This document shows positions 34,779 to 42,736 of a DNA stretch of 64,000 nt, piece after piece (position 1 is the first letter of the stretch; every line of letters begins with the position of its first letter). The notes beneath the pieces are model-generated. The model saw nothing but the letters and a program-made list of their open reading frames with translations. It did not search any database and was not told where the DNA came from. The stretch is taken from contig NZ_QZMS01000011.1 of the NCBI RefSeq assembly GCF_003614885.1, positions 558,001-622,000 of the forward strand, written 5' to 3'. Made by a program: the position numbers and the translations under genes. The stretch comes from Photobacterium salinisoli. GTDB taxonomy: Bacteria > Pseudomonadota > Gammaproteobacteria > Enterobacterales > Vibrionaceae.

Positions 34779-35945
34779 ATGATTCAGGTTCCTATCACCC
34801 CCCGCCCAAACTGGAAAATGCTGGCAGATGAGTTCGGATTTCGTTTCCATACTCTGGAAGGCGAACCGTATTGGGTCGAAGATCGCTACTTTCAGTTCAG
34901 TTTGCAGCAGATTGAAAATGAACTGGAAGCGCCCACCGCCGAGCTCCATCAAATGAGCCTGGAAGCCGTCGATAAAGTCATCCGTGATGAAGCTTTACTG
35001 AAAAAATTTCAGATCCCGGAAACCATGTGGGATCTGATTGCCAGCTCGTGGAAACAAAAAGCGCCCAGTCTGTATGGGCGACTGGATTTTGCCTACGATG
35101 GCCGGCATCCGGCAAAATTGCTCGAATTTAACAGCGACACACCGACCTCACTTTACGAAGCCAGTTTCTGGCAATGGCTGTGGCTTGAAGATCAGGTCAA
35201 TGCAGGCAAATTGCCAAGGCGCGCCGATCAGTACAATCTGATTCAGGAGCTGATGATCCAGCGCATGGCAGCATTAGGCAGCTACCAGCCGGGACAAACA
35301 CTGCATTTCGCCTGCTGCCGGGACAGCGTGGAAGACAGAGATACTGTGCAGTATCTTGAAGACTGCGCCAGAGAAGCCGGGCTGAAAATCGCGTTTGTTT
35401 ACATTGAAGATATTGGTATCAATCAGGACGGGGAGTTTACCGATCTGGACGATAATCCTATTCGCTGGATGTTCAAGCTCTATCCGTGGGAGTTTATGTT
35501 CCGGGAAGAGTATGCCGCGTATCTGCACACCGCCAATGTTAACTGGCTGGAACCTATGTGGAAAAGCATCAGCTCAAACAAAGCGATTCTGCCGTTGATG
35601 TGGGAAATGTTTCCTCACCACCCGAACCTGTTACCCGCCTACTTTGCCGATGATCCTAAAGCTGCGAGTCTGACAGATTTCGTGAAAAAACCGATTTTCA
35701 GCCGCGAAGGAGCCAACATCAGTGTGCATCGTGCCGGTGAAATACTGCAGCATGAACCCGGCCCGTACGGCGACGAAGGCTATATAGTCCAGCAATATAC
35801 CCATTTACCGCGTTTCGGTAACAACCATATGCTGATCGGCAGCTGGCTTATCAATGACGAACCCGCCGGACTGACGATCCGGGAAGATACAGGTTACATC
35901 ACCAAAGATACTTCAATGTTTATTCCGCATATCATTCTGGATTAA
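34779..35945 (+). CDS. ygiC: YgiC-like glutathionylspermidine synthase family protein (ATP-grasp)
   Basis: A 388-residue protein of the GSP_synth family (PF03738), ATP-grasp ligases related to the synthetase half of glutathionylspermidine synthase. LLEFNSDTPTSLYEASFWQ, FKLYPWEFMFREEYAAYL, and KPIFSREGANISVHR (ATP-binding region) are conserved, as is GDEGYIVQQYTHLP. Family members from E. coli (YgiC/YjfC) have no firmly established product. It is the intact member of a duplicated pair; a decayed copy lies at 40289-40537. The gene is followed by a strong hairpin that is also present after the decayed copy. Confidence 0.9.
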   Translation: MIQVPITPRPNWKMLADEFGFRFHTLEGEPYWVEDRYFQFSLQQIENELEAPTAELHQMSLEAVDKVIRDEALLKKFQIPETMWDLIASSWKQKAPSLYGRLDFAYDGRHPAKLLEFNSDTPTSLYEASFWQWLWLEDQVNAGKLPRRADQYNLIQELMIQRMAALGSYQPGQTLHFACCRDSVEDRDTVQYLEDCAREAGLKIAFVYIEDIGINQDGEFTDLDDNPIRWMFKLYPWEFMFREEYAAYLHTANVNWLEPMWKSISSNKAILPLMWEMFPHHPNLLPAYFADDPKAASLTDFVKKPIFSREGANISVHRAGEILQHEPGPYGDEGYIVQQYTHLPRFGNNHMLIGSWLINDEPAGLTIREDTGYITKDTSMFIPHIILD

Positions 35946-35958
35946 ACCGGCAGGTACA

Positions 35959-35985
35959 AAAGCGGCGGATAATTCCGCCGCTTAT
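35959..35985 (+). terminator. Rho-independent terminator of ygiC (copy 1)
   Basis: AAGCGGCGGA, short loop, TCCGCCGCTT. The same hairpin, with one loop change, follows the ygiC remnant at 40549-40575. Confidence 0.8.
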
Positions 35986-36358
35986 TCGAATCAGTCTCTT
36001 TGACAATAAAACAATCAGGCCTAGACTCTATCCTTCCTTGCGTATCGATTCAGACTTGGCATCAAGCATAAATACTTCTCCTACTCACTTCCTGAACGAT
36101 AAACTGAATCATAAACAGCCGAAACATAACTTCATCTCAGTAAACTTGATTCAAAATCAACCAATTGAATATATATAGATCAATAGCTTGTGTTGAATCG
36201 TATCTGCATAGATACTACATCACTTGAAATGCTGACCGAAATATTTCGCGCTCTGCTCTGCATGAACACGTTAAGGAATCGTTTGAAAAAGCATAAAGCG
36301 TCATGATCCTTTAAGGCAGGTCAGTCTCTCTCCATAAAATAAAAAGTAAGGAAATATC
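35986..36358. other. A+T-rich intergenic region after ygiC
   Basis: About 373 bases, clearly richer in A+T than the flanking ygiC gene, with no supported gene. It begins where homology to the second ygiC-monooxygenase copy is lost, and leads into the lipoprotein gene at 36359. Confidence 0.45.
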
Positions 36359-37099
36359 GTGAAAATAAAGCTGTTATCAGCCCTCTCTTTGATTACCTTA
36401 ATGGGTTGTGGAGGTTCTTCGACAGAAAACATCGGAAATGTAAGTGATAGTTTGACAAAAACTGCCGAAGGTTATTCGAATGAGATTACAGATTGGTTTG
36501 ATATCGAAATTGAACTTTACCACCCACTTCAAGAGCCGATTCATCAATCGAATATAGAAATGACTTTTGATGTCAATCAAAATGGCCTTTTTGATGATGG
36601 AGATATTCGAATTATCGCAGGGAATGCATCTGGTAGTTTTACAGATATCATCAGTTCATGGGCTTACAGCGCTGATTATTTAGTTCAGTTAAACAGCAAC
36701 AATACCATGATCACATTCCGCGAAATGAGCGGGGTCATTATTGGTTCATCGAATACAAACTATGTAAGTCAACTCGGCGGTGTGAAAACGTATCAACATT
36801 TAGTGAATGATCAATTAACCGAGCAGAAAATCACCTTACGCACAAATAGAAGTTTGTCCGGCTCGTCACCACAATTAGATCAACTCATGCAGCAACTGAG
36901 ATTAATTGATGCCAATACACCGATAAATGTGGCACTTACCGATGGCCTGACTGACGCGAGCAGTGACTATGTCCCTGAGCCTGGTGTATTTACTCAGCAG
37001 CCCATCCTCTCTTTACAGGATAATCAAAACGATTACATCGGCAACAATCAATGGGTTGATATCAAGTCTGTCCATTTTAGTTCGAGCACTGCTGAATAA
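36359..37099 (+). CDS. Lipoprotein of unknown function
   Basis: A 246-residue predicted lipoprotein. The signal peptide MKIKLLSALSLITLMGC ends in an LMGC lipobox, followed by GGSSTENIGN. The mature part is hydrophilic and mostly beta-type. One segment, TFDVNQNGLFDDGDIRI, resembles a calcium-binding D-x-N-x-D dockerin/EF-type loop. No family is recognised. The start is GTG at 36359 with AAGGA upstream. Base composition is visibly more A+T-rich than the neighbouring ygiC and cbpA genes, which may indicate later acquisition. Confidence 0.7.
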   Translation: MKIKLLSALSLITLMGCGGSSTENIGNVSDSLTKTAEGYSNEITDWFDIEIELYHPLQEPIHQSNIEMTFDVNQNGLFDDGDIRIIAGNASGSFTDIISSWAYSADYLVQLNSNNTMITFREMSGVIIGSSNTNYVSQLGGVKTYQHLVNDQLTEQKITLRTNRSLSGSSPQLDQLMQQLRLIDANTPINVALTDGLTDASSDYVPEPGVFTQQPILSLQDNQNDYIGNNQWVDIKSVHFSSSTAE

Positions 37100-37191
37100 A
37101 TCATATCTCTGAAGTGTCAGCACTGTTGGTTTGATGGCTTTTCAATATGAATGAATAAGTTAATCTTTCCGTCTTCGTGGACTCTTCACGT

Positions 37192-37218
37192 ACGCCGCTA
37201 GTCATTGACTAACGGCGT
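37192..37218. terminator. Long hairpin downstream of qnr and the lipoprotein gene
   Basis: ACGCCGCTAGTCA and TGACTAACGGCGT flank a single T, a 13-bp stem with one mismatch, between convergent genes. T-tracts are weak, so termination is likely but not certain. Confidence 0.5.
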
Positions 37219-37241
37219 AATTTCACGGCTTTAAAAACGCA

Positions 37242-37898
37242 TCAACCCGGCAGAACGACAATACCGAAAGGCTCCAGCAATTGCTCTTGCTGCCAGTCGC
37301 AGATTTTCACACCCGTTAAATCGACTTTTCGGGGATCTAACCCATCAAGCTCTGAATGACTGAGATCAGCCCCCTGAATAGAAAATTGCCCCCAACAATC
37401 TTCAGAGAATGACCCTCGACTTAAATCAGACGACTTAAAAGAGGCCCCTTGCAAATTTGCTCCGACCCACCGGTTTTCAAACAAATCGCATTTTTCAATA
37501 CATTGCCGCTCCAGATTGACATAAGACAAATTACACCCTGTGATATAAGCCGAACAGAAATACATCTGATGACTAACCTGATTCACAAAGCTCGCCTGAA
37601 TAAAATTGGCACCTTTCAGATCACTATCCCGCAATTCAATACCAAAACAATTTGCACCTTTAAAGTTTGCTAAAGCTAGCTGACAGTCTTTAAAACTCGC
37701 ATCGCGCAAATCGCAATAGTCAAAATGACAGCCTTCGATAGCCCCAGGCTCAATAAACTTACAGTTTTCAAACACTGCATCCCTTAAATTTGATCGGCTA
37801 AAGTCACAACGATAAAACTGACAATTCTTGAATACAGCTTCTGATAAATCCTGGCGGGAAAAATTAACCTGATTAAATAGTTTATTCTCTTGATACAT
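37242..37898 (-). CDS. qnr: Qnr-family pentapeptide repeat protein
   Basis: A 218-residue pentapeptide repeat protein, exactly the length of QnrA/B/S-type proteins. It starts MYQENKLFNQVNFSRQDLS and contains family-specific segments: GAIEGCHFDYCDLRDASFKD, ANCFGIELRDSDLKGANF, HQMYFCSAYITGCNLSYVNL, DLSRGSFSEDCW and the C-terminal WQQEQLLEPFGIVVLP. Qnr proteins form a right-handed beta-helix, bind DNA gyrase and topoisomerase IV, and lower quinolone susceptibility. Chromosomal forms are native to vibrios. ATG 37898 was chosen because GGAG lies six bases upstream and the length matches; the longest frame adds four residues. No LexA-type box is evident upstream. Confidence 0.92.
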   Translation of the reverse strand: MYQENKLFNQVNFSRQDLSEAVFKNCQFYRCDFSRSNLRDAVFENCKFIEPGAIEGCHFDYCDLRDASFKDCQLALANFKGANCFGIELRDSDLKGANFIQASFVNQVSHQMYFCSAYITGCNLSYVNLERQCIEKCDLFENRWVGANLQGASFKSSDLSRGSFSEDCWGQFSIQGADLSHSELDGLDPRKVDLTGVKICDWQQEQLLEPFGIVVLPG

Positions 37899-38177
37899 CA
37901 TCATCTCCACTCATTTGATTCAGAGTCTAGCATTTAGAATGTATAGAATTAAGAAAAACAAACTATTATAAAACAACAAGTTAAATCACCCTGATTTTGC
38001 CGTTTTAAGGCGCCAAATCGGCTTGTAGTGAAGCGTAAAGCCAACTCATCGATGCCGCAGGCGAAGAAAAAAGTTTACCTGCGCAGGAGGCGCAGGAGGA
38101 TGATTTATCCTGAATAGATGTATCAAGCTGTGCTGCAAGAAATCGTTAACAGCACAGCTGAATTCAACCTGATAGAA

Positions 38178-38470
38178 TTATTGATTAAAACTGTATTGCC
38201 GCTTCACTTCCACAACCTGCACTGTGTAGGAGGCATACCATTTTTCACGGCCAAACTGCTGGGCCAGTGCATGCTGGCTGTCTTTATGACAGTTCTGGAT
38301 ATCCGCTTCGGTATGCCAATAGGAAATCGCAATTTCCTGACCCCTTCTGTCACCGCGATAAAGTCCAGGCAGCCATATTTTTCAAATGCCAGATCCCGCA
38401 TCACTTTGACCATCTCGGCATACTGGCTGTCCTGCTCACCTGTCTTAGCCTTGAAAATCACTGCAAACAT
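38178..38470 (-). pseudogene. Frameshifted copy of the antibiotic biosynthesis monooxygenase-like gene (copy 1)
   Basis: This is a near-identical copy of the intact gene at 40602-40895. The N-terminal 43 codons match (MFAVIFKAKTGEQDSQYAEM with one R-to-K change). A single base is then missing: plus strand reads CCTGACCCC at 38336-38344 where copy 2 has CCTGATCCCC, shifting the frame. The remaining sequence still encodes the family's C-terminal half in the correct frame and would end at a TAA (38180-38178). It is therefore a recent pseudogene. A few further substitutions are present. Confidence 0.9.
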
Positions 38471-38543
38471 TTATCTCTCCTTGGTTTTTCATCTGAACAT
38501 CCATATCTGAACAGTCTGAAGTGCCGATAGGGGCCACAACCCG
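38184..38543. repeat. Long direct repeat, copy 1 (paired with 40608-40967)
   Basis: About 360 bp matching 40608-40967 with only scattered substitutions and one single-base indel. It spans the monooxygenase gene and ~70 bp of its upstream sequence, then homology stops abruptly at both ends. It is part of a larger duplicated unit that also included ygiC. Confidence 0.92.
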
Positions 38544-38932
38544 GACTCTTCGGGCACAACTGGATCTGAGGCTGAGACGATGGACTCAATTCGAGCACCG
38601 ACAGCAAAATACCGTTCAGTCCATGGCCTGTCATCAGGATCAAAGAACTAACAAAAAGTGACAACAGTAACTCCAGTGTCGCGATAATAAACACGATGGT
38701 GCCTTCTCAAACCCGCTGATGAGTGGTGAGCAGTTTATCTTTACTTGTAAACATAAACGCGTGTCTTGTGTTGTCTCTCTCATGAAACCTGCACTATTTT
38801 GCATTGAGCTATAATGGAATGGGCGCAGACGGGAGCCGTGATGTCCTGCCACGTCAGAGCTACAAATCAACCGGGTAAATAGCGGCACGCCCGGATAAAC
38901 CAATCTCAAACGTCAGCCTGAATCGTGGTGTT
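38544..38932. other. Intergenic region upstream of cbpA
   Basis: About 389 bases to the right of repeat copy 1. The minus strand has a short hydrophobic frame (LELLLSLFVSSLILMTGHG, ~38694-38580) that resembles the first span of an MFS permease but decays quickly; it may be a gene remnant. The right end should carry the cbpA promoter; no heat-shock or sigma-S box is obvious. Confidence 0.4.
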
Positions 38933-39889
38933 ATGGAATATCGTGATTATTACGCCATCCTTGGAGTTTCCCGCGATGCAACATTAGCGGATATCAAACG
39001 AGCTTATAAGAAAAGTGCGCGCAAATATCATCCAGATGTATCGAAAGAAACCGACGCCAAGGAGAAGTTTGTTCAGGCCAAAGAGGCCTACGAGGTGCTC
39101 AAGGATCCCCAGAAGCGGGCCGCTTATGATCAATTGGGTAAAGACTGGCATTCCGGGGAGCATTTTCATGTACCGCCAGACTGGGAACGCAATTATCAGT
39201 TTTCCAGTGAGGGTTTTTCCCAGGGTGATGCATCTGCATTCTCTGATTTTTTTGAATCGCTGTTCGGCGCTCACTTTGATCACAGCGCAGGGCGGCATCA
39301 TCACGCTCATAGAGCACATCAACATTTCACAGCCAAGGGCGAAGATATCCACGCCAAGGTTCAAATTGATATTGAAGACAGCTTTCATGGCGCGGTACGC
39401 ACCCTCACCCTGCCGTCATCTCCGCTCGACGGCGCGCAACCTCAGACCGTGAATTTAAAAATTCCTAAAGGGGTCCGGGAAGGTCAGCATATTCGTCTGG
39501 GCGGCAAGGGAATGCCCGGCCATGGCGGCGGTGCGGCGGGCGATCTTTATCTTGAAATCAGTTTTCGTCCGCACCCGTACTACAGGCTTGAGCAGAAAAA
39601 TCTGTACATGACCCTCCCCGTCACACCATGGGAGGCAGCCTTAGGCGCTAAAATAAAGATACCGACTCCTACTGGGCCCATCGAGGTGACGGTGCCGGCC
39701 AATTCGGTTTCAGAGAAAATACTGCGGCTTCGCGGCCGGGGACTCCCCGGAGCCTCACCCGGGGATATGCTGATCACTCTGAATATTGTCCAGCCCAAGG
39801 TGAATAGCGAGCAAGAAAAAGCTCTGTACCGGCAGATGCAGGATCTGATGTCCTTTAACCCTCGTGGCCAATTTGGATTTGAGTCATGA
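38933..39889 (+). CDS. cbpA: Curved-DNA-binding protein, DnaJ-family co-chaperone
   Basis: A 318-residue class B J-protein. The J-domain occupies residues 1-70: YRDYYAILGVSRDATLADIK, then ARKYHPDVSKET with the HPD motif that stimulates DnaK. A Gly/Phe/His-rich linker follows (around residues 75-130). The C-terminal substrate-binding and dimerisation domains contain LKIPKGVREGQHIRLGGKG and LPVTPWEAALGAKI. CbpA binds curved DNA and assists DnaK. It overlaps cbpM by 4 bp. The pair lies between the two ygiC-monooxygenase repeat copies. Confidence 0.93.
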   Translation: MEYRDYYAILGVSRDATLADIKRAYKKSARKYHPDVSKETDAKEKFVQAKEAYEVLKDPQKRAAYDQLGKDWHSGEHFHVPPDWERNYQFSSEGFSQGDASAFSDFFESLFGAHFDHSAGRHHHAHRAHQHFTAKGEDIHAKVQIDIEDSFHGAVRTLTLPSSPLDGAQPQTVNLKIPKGVREGQHIRLGGKGMPGHGGGAAGDLYLEISFRPHPYYRLEQKNLYMTLPVTPWEAALGAKIKIPTPTGPIEVTVPANSVSEKILRLRGRGLPGASPGDMLITLNIVQPKVNSEQEKALYRQMQDLMSFNPRGQFGFES

Positions 39890-40203
39890 AGAAAAAAATT
39901 ACGTCAAGCCAGCTCAGTATTACGGTCATTGCAGAGCATGAGCCGACGCTTAACCTGGCAGAGTTTTGTCGCGCTTGTGGTCAACCTGCTGAATGGGTGA
40001 TCGCCCTGGTTGAAGAAGGGGTTCTGGATCCTCAGGGAGATCGGCCAATTCACTGGCGCTTTGCCACCATCAATCTGCGCCGTGCTCTACGCGCCAGTCG
40101 TATACAGCAAGATTTGGATTTGAATGTACCCGGAGTCGCTGTGGTGCTTGATCTACTGGATGAAATCGAACGGCTGCAACGTCAATTGGATTACCGATAT
40201 TAA
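39886..40203 (+). CDS. cbpM: CbpM, modulator of CbpA
   Basis: A 105-residue MerR-HTH-like protein. LNLAEFCRACGQPAEWVIALVEEGVLDPQG is the CbpM hallmark region, followed by LRRALRASRIQQDLDLN and VVLDLLDEIERLQRQLDY. CbpM binds the CbpA J-domain and inhibits its co-chaperone and DNA-binding activity. It starts within the cbpA stop (ATGA), the usual coupled arrangement. Confidence 0.92.
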   Translation: MKKKITSSQLSITVIAEHEPTLNLAEFCRACGQPAEWVIALVEEGVLDPQGDRPIHWRFATINLRRALRASRIQQDLDLNVPGVAVVLDLLDEIERLQRQLDYRY

Positions 40204-40288
40204 ATGCCGCTTTAGCCGTCACTAAATCATAAAACTTAGAATTTATTGACATAAGGTGACAAGTCATAAAATAAAACCAGGGTGAAAG

Positions 40289-40537
40289 TCGCTTTACGAA
40301 GCCAGTTTCTGGCAGTGGTTATAGCTTGCAGACTGCGCCAGAGAGGCCGGTCTGAAAATCGAGTTAGTTTATGTTGAAGATATCGGCATCAATCAGGACG
40401 GCGTGTTTACCGATCTGGACGATAACCCTACTCGCTGGATGTTCAAGCTCTATCCATAGGAGTTCATGTTCCGGGAAGATACAGGTTACATCACCAAAGA
40501 TACTTCAATGTTTATTCCGCATATCATTCTGGATTAA
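40289..40537 (+). pseudogene. Remnant of ygiC with two internal deletions and two stop codons (copy 2)
   Basis: The sequence aligns with three separate parts of the intact ygiC: near 35147-35189, 35361-35509 and 35881-35945 through the stop. The intervening 171 bp and 378 bp are missing, both multiples of three. The breakpoints lie in short repeats present in the intact gene (CTTGAAGA at 35184 and 35355; TCCGGGAAGA at 35500 and 35878). Two tryptophan codons have become TAG. Nothing upstream of residue ~124 remains. The ygiC terminator is preserved just downstream. A spurious frame inside looks lipoprotein-like but is a frame shadow. Confidence 0.9.
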
Positions 40538-40548
40538 ACCGGCAGGTA

Positions 40549-40575
40549 CAAAAGCGGCGGATATTTCCGCCGCCT
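40549..40575 (+). terminator. Preserved ygiC terminator, copy 2
   Basis: AAGCGGCGGA and TCCGCCGC hairpin after the ygiC remnant, nearly identical to 35959-35985. It may now serve only the convergent monooxygenase gene side or be inert. Confidence 0.65.
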
Positions 40576-40601
40576 GACCACGCAATTCGCTATCTCTCAT
40601 C

Positions 40602-40895
40602 TCACTCATTAAAACTGTATTGCCGCTTCACTTCCACAACCTGCACTGTGTAGGAGGCATACCATTTTTCACGGCCAAACTGCTGGGCCAGTGCATGCTG
40701 GCTGTCTTTGTGCCAGTTCTGGATATCCGCTTCGGTATGCCAGTAAGAAATCGCGATTTCCTGATCCCCTTCTGTCACCGCGATAAAGTCCAGGCAGCCA
40801 TATTTTTCAAATGCCAGATCCCGCATCACTTTGACCATCTCGGCATACTGGCTGTCCTGCTCACCTGTCTTAGCCCTGAAAATCACTGCAAACAT
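40602..40895 (-). CDS. Antibiotic biosynthesis monooxygenase (ABM) domain protein, intact copy
   Basis: A 97-residue dimeric alpha-beta barrel protein. MFAVIFRAKTGEQDSQYAEM is the first strand-helix. LAFEKYGCLDFIAVTEGDQE, then IAISYWHTEADIQNWHKDSQ and the C-terminal YTVQVVEVKRQY follow, typical of YgiN/ABM-type proteins. The family includes quinone monooxygenases and haem-degrading enzymes, but many members have no known substrate. ATG 40895 has AGGAGAGA upstream. It is the functional partner of the frameshifted copy at 38178-38470. Confidence 0.87.
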   Translation of the reverse strand: MFAVIFRAKTGEQDSQYAEMVKVMRDLAFEKYGCLDFIAVTEGDQEIAISYWHTEADIQNWHKDSQHALAQQFGREKWYASYTVQVVEVKRQYSFNE

Positions 40896-40967
40896 TTCTC
40901 TCTCCTTGGTTTTTCATCTGAACATCCATGTCTGAACAGTCTGAAGTGCCGATAGGGGCCACACCCC
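40608..40967. repeat. Long direct repeat, copy 2 (paired with 38184-38543)
   Basis: The intact partner of the ~360-bp repeat. It covers the monooxygenase gene and ~70 bp upstream and stops just before the 3' end of the mechanosensitive channel gene. Confidence 0.92.
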
Positions 40968-40984
40968 GTCAGCCGGAAGATTCC

Positions 40985-42586
40985 TTAAGGCTGAAGCTGG
41001 GCATCAAACGTGGCCGGGACGATTCTGGATCCCTGCTTTTCGACGATTTCCATGATGCCTAGGTGGATTTCCTGAGCAGCCACCTGATACACCGGCAGGC
41101 TCTTGGTGCCAATGTACGCAAATACATTGATTTCCAATCCATGCGCTCCGAAGCCACGAAAGGTTACCCGCAGCGGCTTTTTATCGACTTTTTCATGATT
41201 TTCCAGCAGCAGTTTTATCTCATCAATAATCTGCTTTAATTGCGTGGTCGATGTGCTGTAATCCAGGCGAATATCCGATTTGAACCGGATCTTTTCCCGC
41301 ATCGAAATATTTTCGATTTCCATTTCCGATAACTTGGCATTCGGCACATGGATCACGGTTCTGTCTATGGTTCTGATACGGGTGCAACGCAGGCCAATTT
41401 CTTCAACTGTGCCCCGGATCCCGCCGAAATTGCACAGATTCCCCACTTTTACCGGCGCCGCGGAATAGAGCATCATGGTACCAATGAAGTTTTCCAGTGT
41501 TTGTTTGGAGGCCAAGGCGAGGGCAACCCCACCCACGCCCATACCTGCCAGCAGGGCTGTGGCATTAAAACCCTGATACTCCATCCAGGACAACACTGCA
41601 AAGATCAGCAAAATAATGCGAATAAAGGTCAGGAAAGGGCGAACCATGGCCGCGCCTTGTTTATTACCGTTGTTGATTAAACGCTCACGGATAATGTACT
41701 GAAAAAGCCCAATCGCAGACCAGCCCAGCCACAAACTGGTGCCAAACAGAAGATATCCATTATTGAGAAAAGCTCTGGCGTTGGCCGTCAGCGTCGCGCT
41801 CGACAGCAACAAATGATCCAGCCCCAGAGCGGTAAAGAACAGCAGCGGCTTGGCGATCAAGCCCGCCAAGTCTTCTTTCATTTTGATGTCTGTTTTGCGG
41901 ACCAGCCAGGCCGTGATCAGACAAACTGGCGTAACAACAGCAAAAGAGGCGAACAGGCAAGTAAAGAGAAAGACGATTTCCCAGAGGCTGAGTTTGAAGA
42001 TATAGCCGTCCGGCACATTCTGGATGAACCATTCTGTCAGCGGGCTGTAGCCCAGCTCTTCATACAGGCTCGGGACAAGGGCAACAGTAGCATTCGAAAC
42101 CTTCCAGATTTTGCCCAGCTTTTTGCTTGGGACTTGCTGCAACAGCAGTGAAACTTCCGTATTTTTAACATTGATATTGCCGAACGACTCACGATAATCG
42201 GGCAACAGATCATCCAGATCCCCTGCCGGGGTGTCATCAATATCCTGAAGATTGATCCACAGGTTTCGCTCAATGATTGCATGCAGTTTTCTGGCGTATT
42301 CTTCCCCATTGCTGGCGCTCATTCCTTTTGGCATGTAACGCAAGTCCAGGTATTTCGCCGCTTTTGTGTAGTCCTGTTCGTATACGGCGTCCAGAAACCC
42401 TTTCAGCGAGCCTCTGGGGGTATCGCGATCCAGCGAATCTTTGTAATCATAGGCAGCATTTACCGCCTGCCCTGCCGCAGTGGTTGCCGGGTCTGCCGGG
42501 TTGCTCAACAGTAGGTTAGGAGCCGCTGTCGCAATAAGCGGTACAAAAAAGCAGCAGATCAGAAAGGTTCTGAACAAGGTTTGCAT
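40985..42586 (-). CDS. MscS-family mechanosensitive channel with large periplasmic N-terminus
   Basis: A 533-residue member of the small-conductance mechanosensitive channel family. A signal peptide-like N-terminus (FLICCFFVPLIATAA) is followed by a ~170-residue periplasmic domain and then about five spans (from ~195). The pore-lining helix is GFNATALLAGMGVGGVALAL, followed by ASKQTLENFIGTMML. The beta-domain has GTVEEIGLRCTRIRTIDRTV and HVPNAKLSEMEIEN. These channels open under membrane tension to release solutes on osmotic downshock. It is longer than E. coli MscS (286) and closer to the YbdG/YnaI-size class. No strong ribosome site is evident at the ATG. Confidence 0.88.
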   Translation of the reverse strand: MQTLFRTFLICCFFVPLIATAAPNLLLSNPADPATTAAGQAVNAAYDYKDSLDRDTPRGSLKGFLDAVYEQDYTKAAKYLDLRYMPKGMSASNGEEYARKLHAIIERNLWINLQDIDDTPAGDLDDLLPDYRESFGNINVKNTEVSLLLQQVPSKKLGKIWKVSNATVALVPSLYEELGYSPLTEWFIQNVPDGYIFKLSLWEIVFLFTCLFASFAVVTPVCLITAWLVRKTDIKMKEDLAGLIAKPLLFFTALGLDHLLLSSATLTANARAFLNNGYLLFGTSLWLGWSAIGLFQYIIRERLINNGNKQGAAMVRPFLTFIRIILLIFAVLSWMEYQGFNATALLAGMGVGGVALALASKQTLENFIGTMMLYSAAPVKVGNLCNFGGIRGTVEEIGLRCTRIRTIDRTVIHVPNAKLSEMEIENISMREKIRFKSDIRLDYSTSTTQLKQIIDEIKLLLENHEKVDKKPLRVTFRGFGAHGLEINVFAYIGTKSLPVYQVAAQEIHLGIMEIVEKQGSRIVPATFDAQLQP

Positions 42587-42736
42587 CGTCTGATGTCCGT
42601 CTGAATATCCAAAGCTGGTGCGATTTTATAAGCGACTGCTTTCAGAGGCCAGACATTGTTATGCGCTAAACGCACTTACTGTCAAAGGCATGGAATACAA
42701 GTGATTGCTCCGCATCAGCATCACGCAAGCCGGGCG

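Noticed and set aside
38028-38117. Possible Arg-rich micro-ORF (GTG start, six consecutive Arg codons) over a small GCGCAGGAG tandem repeat
   Set aside because: No ribosome site; the Arg run simply reflects the short DNA repeat.
38580-38694. Hydrophobic minus-strand segment resembling the first span of an MFS permease
   Set aside because: Too short and without further MFS motifs; at most a remnant, mentioned only in the intergenic entry.
40371-40577. Frame with a lipoprotein-like LLAGCSSS segment
   Set aside because: Frame shadow of the ygiC remnant; the equivalent frame in intact ygiC (35395-35598) gives the same false signal.
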